A stretch of DNA of 6,098 nt from JBFGFG01 sp041627475. GTDB taxonomy: Bacteria > Actinomycetota > Nitriliruptoria > Nitriliruptorales > Nitriliruptoraceae. Positions 1 to 5,166 of this stretch are shown piece after piece. Numbering within the stretch: position 1 is the stretch's first letter; every line of letters starts with the position of its first letter. A model generated the notes under the pieces. The model made no database searches. It was given only the letters and a program-made list of their open reading frames with translations, and was not told the DNA's origin. Location: assembly GCA_041627475.1 (NCBI GenBank), contig JBFKQZ010000193.1:1-6098 (forward strand), in the 5' to 3' direction. Position numbers and translations under genes: made by a program.

Positions 1-413
1 ACGAGCAGGTGGTCGCTGCCGGCCGGTGTGACGCCGCCGGCCCGGGACGGGGACACGAGGTCGGTCCGGGACCACAGGACGCTCCCACGCGGAGCGAACT
101 GCCTGCCCGCGAAGGCCCTGTCGGACAGCAGCACCGGCGGCAGCACCTCGCCGTCGGGCAGCGCGTCGGCCGGCGTGGCCGGCACCGGGGGCGCCGGGTC
201 GCCGCCACCGACCACGAGCAGCGTGCCGAGGGCCCCGAGGGCCACCAGCCCTGTCGTCCGCCGCAGCCACGGACGCTCACGTGGCGGCGCGGTGCTCCCG
301 CCGGTGGCCCCCGACGACACACCGTCCGCGGTGATCGGGACGCGGGCGCCACAGGCGCCGCACCACGGCGCCCCGTCGACCGGGGCGTCGCACTCCGGGC
401 ACCGCCGCGCCAT
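1..413 (-). CDS. Zinc-ribbon, single-pass membrane protein (partial, C-terminus off the left edge)
   Basis: Reading leftward from ATG at 413, the frame stays open to the window edge (137 codons plus two bases). The N-terminus is a compact zinc ribbon with two CxxC pairs (Cys5/Cys8 in RCPECDAP, Cys18/Cys21 in WCGACGAR), as in the zinc-ribbon families that start many bacterial membrane proteins. A disordered Gly/Ser/Pro linker follows (about 30-48), then a basic RR and a hydrophobic stretch at about 53-70 (TTGLVALGALGTLLVVGG) that reads as one membrane segment, then a Pro/Ala-rich linker. The last visible residues (about 108-137, with SVLWSRTDLV and a later GSDHLL) resemble a beta-propeller strand repeat of PQQ type, but too little is present to be sure. 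The topology would put the ribbon in the cytoplasm and the rest outside. The start is preceded by a weak purine-rich GGTGGGAA. It lies 61 bases after the acyl-CoA dehydrogenase stop. Function unknown. Confidence 0.7.
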   Translation of the reverse strand, partial: MARRCPECDAPVDGAPWCGACGARVPITADGVSSGATGGSTAPPRERPWLRRTTGLVALGALGTLLVVGGGDPAPPVPATPADALPDGEVLPPVLLSDRAFAGRQFAPRGSVLWSRTDLVSPSRAGGVTPAGSDHLL

Positions 414-445
414 CCCGTTCCCACCGCTGTCGTGCGACGACGGTA

Positions 446-466
446 GGTCCGGTGGCGCGTCGGACC
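446..466 (-). terminator. Candidate hairpin downstream of the acyl-CoA dehydrogenase gene
   Basis: A perfect 6-base inverted repeat (GGTCCG / CGGACC) with a 9-base loop begins 8 bases past the dehydrogenase stop codon, inside the 61-base gap before the zinc-ribbon gene. A second small inverted repeat (GTCGT / ACGAC, 3-base loop) lies just beyond at 429-441. There is no T-tract, so this is not a classical intrinsic terminator. U-less GC hairpins are often proposed as partial terminators in actinobacteria, but short GC stems also arise easily by chance in such DNA. Confidence 0.3.
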
Positions 467-474
467 GTGGCCGA

Positions 475-2112
475 TCAGGCGGCCGCGAGGGCCTGGCTGA
501 GGATCGTGCGGGCGATGACACGCAGCGCCAGGACCTCGTCGGCGCCCTCGAAGATGCTCAGGACGCGGGCGTCCACGAACAGGCGCGACACCGTGTACTC
601 CTCGGCGTAGCCGTACCCGCCGTGCAGCTGCAGTGCCTCGCGGGTGACCCACTCGGCGGTACGGCAGGACAGCTGCTTGACCTCGGAGGCCTCCAGCTGT
701 CCCCCGCCGTCGGCGATGAGGCGCGCGACCTCGTGGGCGAACGCGCGGTTCGCGGCGATGATCGCCGCCATCCGCGCGATCTTGACCCGCGACAGCTCGT
801 AGTCGGCGAGCGCGGTGCCGAAGATCTGGCGCTGGCTCGTGTAGGTGACCGACTCCTCCATGGCGCTCTGCATCACGCCGAGCGCGCGCGCCGCGGTCTG
901 CAGCCGTGCGTTCGCGAAGGCCTGCATCTGGAGGTAGAAGCCCTGGCCGAGCCCGTCGTCCATGCCGATGAGGTTCGCGTGCGGCACCCGCCAGTTCTCG
1001 ATCGACACCTCGAACGAGTGCATCCCCCGGTAGCCGAGCGTGGGGATCGCCTTGGCGTCCATCTTCCCGCCCTGACCGTCCTCGTGCGTCCAGGCGTGGC
1101 CCGGGAACGACGGCTTCTCGACGACGAACAGCGACAGGCCGCGGTGGCCGAGGCTGCGGTCGGGGTCGGTGCGCGCGAGGATCAGCAGGTAGTTCGCCTT
1201 CCCGGCGAACGTGCACCAGGTCTTGACGCCGTTGAGCACCCACTCGTCGCCGTCACGGACGGCGCTCGTCTTCACCCCGGCGACGTCCGAGCCGTAGTCG
1301 GGCTCGGTGACCATGACGCCGCACATCTTCTCACCGGACGCGATCTCGGGGAGCCAGCGCGCCTTCTGCTCCTCGGTGCCGCCCTTCTCGATCGCGGTGC
1401 CGATGATCTCCGGGCGGGTGATCAGCGAGCCGGCCACGCCGAGCGACCCGCGCGACAGCTCCTCGGTGACGAGCACCATGTTGAGCAGGTCGTCACGGCC
1501 GCCGGACGCGTAGCCCCCGTGCTCCTCGCCGATCGACAGGGCGAAGCAGCCCATCTCGGCCAGCCCGGAGATGATCTCGTCGGGGATGTCCTCGTCGTTG
1601 CGGTGGACGTGCTCCGCCACCGGCATGACCTGTTCCTCCGCGAACTGGCGGAAGGCCTGGCGCACCATCTCCATCTCCTCCGAGAGGTGCATCGGGAGGT
1701 GCGGGTTGTCGACGATCTCACCACCGAGCGCCGACAGGAACGCGGTGTCACGGCCCTGGCGGACGGCCTCGTGGACCTCGTCGGTCAGCAGGCCCACCGA
1801 CGTGGGCAGCACGCCCCAGTCCTCCCAGCGGCCGCCGGCGCGCTGGAAGAGGTCGGTGTGGACGTCGGCCGCCCAGGCGAGCGCGAGCTTGCTCTCGAGC
1901 TCGCCCTCGGCGCCCCACGCGAGCATGGACTCGGCAGCGCGGACCGACGACGCGATCGTGGCGAGGTCGTAGAGCACCGACTGGCGCTCGTCCATCTTCG
2001 CGACGCTGACCTTCCCGCCCTTCTCGCACTCGGTGGCGAGGTGGCTGGCCGCCGTGTCGATCGCGGCGCGGAGCGCCTCGGTGATGGTGCGGGCGGCGTC
2101 GAGGTGGGACAC
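475..2112 (-). CDS. mcd: FAD-dependent acyl-CoA dehydrogenase with N-terminal extension, probable (2S)-methylsuccinyl-CoA dehydrogenase
   Basis: This 545-residue flavoprotein belongs to the acyl-CoA dehydrogenase superfamily. Ordinary members have about 380-400 residues; here a largely helical extension of about 140 residues precedes the standard N-terminal domain (about 145-265). The beta-domain flavin motif is TEPDYGSDVAG (269-279), followed by NGVKTWCTFAG (294-304). The C-terminal helical domain has LQLHGGYGYAEEY (494-506) and IFEGADEV (520-527), where Glu522 sits at the catalytic-base position of medium-chain enzymes. Length, extension and the phrases TRPEI, LGYRGMHSFEV and LSIFEGADE match what I recall of methylsuccinyl-CoA dehydrogenase, which oxidises (2S)-methylsuccinyl-CoA to mesaconyl-CoA in the ethylmalonyl-CoA pathway and passes electrons to ETF. 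The exact substrate is inferred; a generic acyl-CoA dehydrogenase remains possible. GTG at 2112 is chosen because AGGAG lies 5 bases upstream; an in-frame start at 2148 would add 12 low-complexity residues and lacks this site. The neighbours do not include ccr, ecm or mcl. Confidence 0.85.
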   Translation of the reverse strand: MSHLDAARTITEALRAAIDTAASHLATECEKGGKVSVAKMDERQSVLYDLATIASSVRAAESMLAWGAEGELESKLALAWAADVHTDLFQRAGGRWEDWGVLPTSVGLLTDEVHEAVRQGRDTAFLSALGGEIVDNPHLPMHLSEEMEMVRQAFRQFAEEQVMPVAEHVHRNDEDIPDEIISGLAEMGCFALSIGEEHGGYASGGRDDLLNMVLVTEELSRGSLGVAGSLITRPEIIGTAIEKGGTEEQKARWLPEIASGEKMCGVMVTEPDYGSDVAGVKTSAVRDGDEWVLNGVKTWCTFAGKANYLLILARTDPDRSLGHRGLSLFVVEKPSFPGHAWTHEDGQGGKMDAKAIPTLGYRGMHSFEVSIENWRVPHANLIGMDDGLGQGFYLQMQAFANARLQTAARALGVMQSAMEESVTYTSQRQIFGTALADYELSRVKIARMAAIIAANRAFAHEVARLIADGGGQLEASEVKQLSCRTAEWVTREALQLHGGYGYAEEYTVSRLFVDARVLSIFEGADEVLALRVIARTILSQALAAA

Positions 2113-2143
2113 GGCGTCTCCTGGGTGCGGGGTGGCAGTGTGT

Positions 2144-2163
2144 CGCACGGCATCGTCCGTGCG
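2144..2163. promoter_or_regulatory. Inverted repeat in the leader of the acyl-CoA dehydrogenase gene
   Basis: Perfect 7-base arms CGCACGG / CCGTGCG are separated by 6 bases. The repeat ends 32 bases upstream of the GTG start at 2112, in the 90-base gap (2113-2202) after the APH-fold kinase gene. Position and symmetry would suit an operator or a leader hairpin. Immediately upstream on the minus strand lies GGCGCGGTTGGCGC (2161-2174), which is nearly repeated before ilvD. No clear -10/-35 pair is visible, so a promoter here is only a possibility. Confidence 0.35.
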
Positions 2164-2202
2164 CCAACCGCGCCGTGGCCGGACGGGTAGCCGCTCCCCC
2201 GT

Positions 2203-3123
2203 TCAGAGCGCCGTGCGCAGCCGCACGACCGTGCGGCGGCCCATCGCGACCAGCGCCGGGTCACCGACGGTCGGCCCCTCCTTCAGGAGGTAGAGGGCGA
2301 TCGCGGCTGCCCATCCCATCCCGCGGTCCCAGGCTGCGTCGTCGACGCCGCCGTAGGCCTCGCGGAACGTCGGGTGCGCCGCGACGGGCAGGCTCCACCA
2401 CGCCGTCGCGAGATCGGCGGCCGGGTCGCCGGCCGCGACGTCGCCCCAGTCGACGACGGCGACCAGCACGCCGTCGTCGGCCAGCTGGTTCCCCGGGTGG
2501 AGGTCGCCGTGGATCCACGTCAGGGGGCCGGTGTGGACGGGTGCGGCGAGGCCGCGCTCCCACGCAGCGGCCAGCACCGGCAGTGTCGCGTCCGCGGTCC
2601 CTCGCTCGGCGAGGGCGGCCAGGCCCTCGGCCGTGCGCGCGGCACGGTCCGCGAGCGGGGTGCTGCGGTACGGGTTGTGCGGCGCGTCGTCCGGTGCGGG
2701 CTCGTGCAGTGCCGCGAGGAAGGTGCCCAGCGCCACGGCGTGCACCTCGGCGTCGACCGGCGGGTAGGCGAGGTCGCTGCGCTCCCCGTCGAACCACGGG
2801 ATCACCGTCCACGGCCACGGCCAGTCACCGTCGGGCTCGCCGACGTGCAGCGGGACGGGGACGTCGAGTGGGAGCCGACCCGCCACCTGGGGCAGGCACG
2901 CGACCTCGTTGGCGACCAGCCCGACCGCGGACCGGCGGCGCGGCAGCCGGACGGCGAGGTCACCACCCAGCAGCCAGTGGGCGTTGTCCCATCCGGTCGG
3001 ACCCGGCACGAGCGGTCGTCCGGCCAGCGTCGGCAGCTGTGCCCGCAGCAACCGGCGCACGGTCGCCTCGTCGGCCCGTGGCGCGTGCCGCGACCCGGGC
3101 GACCTCGGGACGACCTCAGTCAC
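2203..3123 (-). CDS. APH-family (aminoglycoside phosphotransferase/choline kinase fold) small-molecule kinase
   Basis: The 306-residue protein has the eukaryotic-kinase-like APH fold. From the GTG at 3123: the nucleotide-binding N-lobe contains DNAHWLLGGDLAVRLPRR (about 46-63), where an Arg appears in the usual beta-strand Lys/Arg position, and Glu73 in ANEVACLP. The hinge region is WTVIPWFDGE (105-114). The catalytic loop is WIHGDLHPGN (203-212, Asp207 as base and Asn212 as metal ligand), and the metal-binding segment is VVDWGDVAAGDPAADLA (223-239). It presumably uses ATP or GTP to phosphorylate a hydroxyl on a small molecule. The family includes antibiotic kinases but most chromosomal members have unknown substrates, so resistance should not be assumed. 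The start overlaps the ROK stop in GTGACTGA, giving an 8-base overlap and likely translational coupling; no Shine-Dalgarno is visible there. An alternative GTG at 3162 would add 13 residues and deepen the overlap to 47 bases. Confidence 0.85.
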   Translation of the reverse strand: MTEVVPRSPGSRHAPRADEATVRRLLRAQLPTLAGRPLVPGPTGWDNAHWLLGGDLAVRLPRRRSAVGLVANEVACLPQVAGRLPLDVPVPLHVGEPDGDWPWPWTVIPWFDGERSDLAYPPVDAEVHAVALGTFLAALHEPAPDDAPHNPYRSTPLADRAARTAEGLAALAERGTADATLPVLAAAWERGLAAPVHTGPLTWIHGDLHPGNQLADDGVLVAVVDWGDVAAGDPAADLATAWWSLPVAAHPTFREAYGGVDDAAWDRGMGWAAAIALYLLKEGPTVGDPALVAMGRRTVVRLRTAL

Positions 3124-4066
3124 GCGCGACGAGTGCGGCGCCCATGGCCCCGCCCTCGTCACCGAGCTGCGCCGAGACGACCTCGACCCGCGACGGGACG
3201 AGGAACAGACTCGGCCGCATCGCCGACTCGACCCGGTGCCGGAAGGACGGCCCGAGCTTGTCGGCGAGGCCGCCCCCGATCACGACCCGCTCGACGTCGA
3301 GGAGGTTGACCGCGCTGGCGATCCCCGCCCCGAGCGCGTCGATCGCGCCGTCGACGAGATCGGCGACCAGCGGGTCACCCTTGGCCAGGGCGTCCCGGAC
3401 GATCCCGGAGGTCATCCGCAGCTTGCCCCGCTCCTCGACGAGGCTCGGCACGATCGTGTCGGTCCCGGCCGCCAGGGCCCGCTCGACGGCGTTCTCCATC
3501 GCCCGTCGCCCGGCGTAGGCCTCGACGCAACCGCGCCGGCCACAGGGGCAGACCGCCCCGCCGAGGTCCACCACGGTGTGGCCGAACTCGCCGGCACCGC
3601 CGAACGCACCCTCGTACGGCCTGCCGCCGAGGATCAGGCCGCCGCCGACGCCGGTGCCGACGAAGATCACGAGCAGGTCGTCGGCGCCCTGCCCGGCCCC
3701 GAGACGGTGCTCCCCCGTCGCGGCGGCCGTGACGTCGTTGACCACGCGGACGGGCCGGTCGACGCGCTGCTCGAGCCCGGTCTGGAGCGAGAACCGCTCA
3801 CCCCAGCCCGGGACGTTCGCAGCACCGCCCACCGTGCCGTCGATGACGACGCCTGGGGTGCCGACACCGACCGCCGCGACGTCCCCGAGCGTGAGCCCGG
3901 CGGCGCCGACCGCGTCGTTGATGGCGGCGTCCATGACCTCGAGGACGTTCGTGCGGTCCCCGTCGATCGGCGTCCGCATCCTCGACGAGCCGAGCCGCTC
4001 GTCGTCCTCACCGAGCACCACGACCTGGATGTTCGTGCCGCCCAGGTCCACACCGACCGTGACCAC
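3116..4066 (-). CDS. ROK-family sugar kinase, probable glucokinase
   Basis: The 316-residue cytoplasmic protein starts with the phosphate-1/ATP-binding motif VGVDLGGTNIQ (4-14). Then come VGVGTPGVV (66-74), the sugar-binding and catalytic region VVNDVTAAATGEH (108-120, Asp111 as general base), the phosphate-2 loop VGTGVGGGLI (136-145), and the ROK zinc signature: GEFGH (His163) with CPCGRRGCVEAYAG (173-186; Cys173, Cys175, Cys180). The adenosine-site segment VVIGGGLAD (261-269) is near the C-terminus. Length and full motif set fit actinobacterial ROK glucokinases, which phosphorylate glucose with ATP or polyphosphate; other hexoses or N-acetyl sugars are possible. There is no N-terminal helix-turn-helix, so it is an enzyme rather than a ROK repressor. 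GTG at 4066 has a strong GGAGG 6 bases upstream. TACGTT on the minus strand (4095-4100) in the 49-base gap could be a -10 box, but no matching -35 is evident. The gene is probably cotranscribed with the overlapping APH-fold kinase. Confidence 0.9.
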   Translation of the reverse strand: MVTVGVDLGGTNIQVVVLGEDDERLGSSRMRTPIDGDRTNVLEVMDAAINDAVGAAGLTLGDVAAVGVGTPGVVIDGTVGGAANVPGWGERFSLQTGLEQRVDRPVRVVNDVTAAATGEHRLGAGQGADDLLVIFVGTGVGGGLILGGRPYEGAFGGAGEFGHTVVDLGGAVCPCGRRGCVEAYAGRRAMENAVERALAAGTDTIVPSLVEERGKLRMTSGIVRDALAKGDPLVADLVDGAIDALGAGIASAVNLLDVERVVIGGGLADKLGPSFRHRVESAMRPSLFLVPSRVEVVSAQLGDEGGAMGAALVARD

Positions 4067-4115
4067 TTGCTGCCTCCGAGCTGGACTGTCCTCGAACGTA
4101 GTCAGTCTCGCCGCG

Positions 4116-4565
4116 TCAGAACCGGTCTGCGTCGAGCACCTGCAATCGGACCTGGCCGCGCGCGGCGACCTTGCCGTCCTCCCGCGTGATCTCCACCTGC
4201 CACAGGTGCTGCAGCCGACCGACGTGCAGGGGCGTCGCGACGCCGCTCAGCCGACCCTCGCGCGTGGCGCGCAGGAAGTCGGTGGTGTTGCTCACGCCGA
4301 CGCAGACCTTGCCGTCGGCGAGCACGCGCATCGCGGCCGCGACGGACGCGAGCGTCTCGACCATCGAGCAGTACACGCCGCCGTGGACGATCCCGTACGG
4401 CTGGTGGTGCTGCGGCCCGGCCTCGAGGTGCCCTTCGACGCGGTCGGGCGAGATGAGGTCCATGACCAGCCCCATCGCGTCGTCCACCCACGGGGCGTGC
4501 GGGACGGCGTCCCACGCCAGGTCGTCGACGTCGTAGCCCTCGACACGGGGCTGCTGCTCGGTCAC
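4116..4565 (-). CDS. PaaI-type hotdog-fold acyl-CoA thioesterase (paralogue A)
   Basis: The 149-residue protein has the single hotdog domain of the PaaI/YdiI-like thioesterase superfamily, which hydrolyses aromatic or medium-chain acyl-CoA thioesters and usually works as a dimer of dimers. The core motif is YGIVHGGVYCSMVETLAS (57-74): HGG at 61-63, and Glu70 at the position of the catalytic Glu of the YdiI/EntH type, where PaaI proper has Asp. The second half has VGVSNTTDFLRAT (89-101) and GVATPLHVGRLQHLWQVEI (108-126), forming the strands that build the CoA groove. The N-terminal 30 residues (VTEQQPRVEG...) are unlike its neighbour. About half the aligned core residues are identical to the adjacent upstream gene. 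GTG at 4565 is chosen as the only start in frame after the neighbour's stop that keeps the domain whole; a weak GGTGA lies 4 bases upstream. Substrate unknown. The gap to the upstream gene is 31 bases. Confidence 0.88.
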   Translation of the reverse strand: MTEQQPRVEGYDVDDLAWDAVPHAPWVDDAMGLVMDLISPDRVEGHLEAGPQHHQPYGIVHGGVYCSMVETLASVAAAMRVLADGKVCVGVSNTTDFLRATREGRLSGVATPLHVGRLQHLWQVEITREDGKVAARGQVRLQVLDADRF

Positions 4566-4579
4566 GTGGTCACCATGGG

Positions 4580-4593
4580 CTCGGGGACCCGAG
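4580..4593. repeat. Small inverted repeat between the two thioesterase genes
   Basis: The self-complementary stretch CTCGGGGACCCGAG can form a 5-base stem with a 4-base loop. It sits in the 31-base gap between the stop of thioesterase B and the start of thioesterase A. There is no T-run. It could modulate coupling or mRNA processing between the two genes, or be chance symmetry. Confidence 0.3.
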
Positions 4594-4596
4594 AAC

Positions 4597-5073
4597 CTAA
4601 CCGTCGAGCGGCGGACGGACGATCGCTGTCCGGAGCTCGCCCTTGGCCGCGAGCTTGCCGTCGGACCGGGTGACCCGCACGTCCCAGAGGTGCTGCGTCC
4701 GGCCGAGGTGGACCGGCGTGGCGACCGCGGTGAGGGTGTCCCCCACCTGCGTCGGCCGGACGAACGAGGTCGCGTTGTGCACGCCCATCGCGAAGCGACC
4801 ATCGGGGGCGACGTGGACCACGGACCCCGTCGACCCCGCCGCCTCGACCAGCGTGCAGTAGACGCCGCCGTGCACCACGCCGGACGGCTGGGTGTGGTCC
4901 TCGGTGACGTCCAGGTGCGCCTCGACGTGGTCGGGTGCCAGCAGGACCCAGCGCAGGCCGACGAGGTCGTTGAACGCCACCCGCGCCTCGGCCATCGCGC
5001 CCTCCACGTCGGCCGGTGCGAACCCCCGCACCCGGACGTCGTGCCCGTGCAGCTCGACCACGTGTTCGTCCAT
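4597..5073 (-). CDS. PaaI-type hotdog-fold acyl-CoA thioesterase (paralogue B)
   Basis: The 158-residue protein has the same fold and motif layout as its downstream neighbour: PSGVVHGGVYCTLVEAAGS (63-81) with HGG at 68-70 and the catalytic-position Glu77, then MGVHNATSFVRPT (96-108) and AVATPVHLGRTQHLWDVRV (116-134), then DGKLAAKGELR (138-148). The role inferred from the family is hydrolysis of an acyl-CoA; the substrate cannot be read from sequence. The first 40 residues (MDEHVVELHGHDVRVRGFAP...) differ from paralogue A and are polar and charged, which may mean different substrate gating or a different partner. ATG at 5073 is supported by GGGGAG 6 bases upstream. As the first gene of the leftward series it is divergent from ilvD across a 93-base gap, so the series' promoter should lie there. 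The stop is TAG. Confidence 0.88.
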   Translation of the reverse strand: MDEHVVELHGHDVRVRGFAPADVEGAMAEARVAFNDLVGLRWVLLAPDHVEAHLDVTEDHTQPSGVVHGGVYCTLVEAAGSTGSVVHVAPDGRFAMGVHNATSFVRPTQVGDTLTAVATPVHLGRTQHLWDVRVTRSDGKLAAKGELRTAIVRPPLDG

Positions 5074-5096
5074 CGTGTGCTCCCCGTCGTCGGGTG

Positions 5097-5110
5097 ACCG
5101 TAGGCACGGT
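5097..5110. promoter_or_regulatory. Short inverted repeat, possible operator
   Basis: ACCGT and ACGGT form a perfect 5-base inverted repeat around AGGC. It overlaps the candidate minus-strand -10 box and the start of the tandem direct repeat at 5104-5128, so a protein bound here could control both directions. Symmetry this short can occur by chance. Confidence 0.25.
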
Positions 5111-5128
5111 TGGCGCGCACGGTGGCGC
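5104..5128. repeat. Imperfect tandem direct repeat in the divergent intergenic region
   Basis: Two head-to-tail copies, GCACGGTTGGCGC (5104-5116) and GCACGGTGGCGC (5117-5128), differ by a single missing T. They lie upstream of the candidate ilvD starts at 5140 and 5167 and could be paired regulator half-sites or a small slippage duplication. Confidence 0.5.
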
Positions 5129-5166
5129 TGTGCTCACCTGTGGACCACGACGACGAGGACGCCACG

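Larger units (their letters stand above)
5074..5166. promoter_or_regulatory. Divergent promoter region between thioesterase B and ilvD
   Basis: This 93-base gap must carry the signals for both the leftward series and ilvD if the starts are right. On the minus strand TACGGT (5097-5102) is a plausible -10 box that would place transcription start about 17 bases before the ATG at 5073, but the -35 position (about 5120-5125) reads CCACCG and is poor. On the plus strand TTGGCG (5110-5115) is a -35-like hexamer without a convincing -10. No riboswitch or attenuator leader is evident upstream of ilvD; the space is too short for a classical branched-chain leader peptide. Confidence 0.4.

Noticed and set aside
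28..2190. A 720-codon open frame on the plus strand, antisense to the acyl-CoA dehydrogenase
   Set aside because: Its translation is a low-complexity Arg/Gly/Val/Asp-rich string with no family motif. The opposite strand encodes a complete dehydrogenase. Long antisense frames are expected in DNA with GC-rich third positions.
2203..3123. An aminoglycoside-resistance gene
   Set aside because: The fold motifs (HGDLHPGN, DWGD) are shared by many housekeeping kinases. Nothing ties it to a known resistance subfamily, and no mobile element or resistance context is present.
2175..3518. Long Arg/Pro-rich open frame on the plus strand over the two kinase genes
   Set aside because: It has repetitive RRR/PPR composition and no domain. 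It lies wholly antisense to two well-supported kinases.
4095..4100. TACGTT as a -10 promoter box before the ROK kinase
   Set aside because: It is a reasonable hexamer and spacing to the gene, but no -35 is found at 16-18 bases, and the 49-base gap fits simple cotranscription.
2909..4189. A 426-codon plus-strand open frame over the ROK kinase
   Set aside because: It is antisense to a ROK gene with all family motifs and has no recognisable domain itself.
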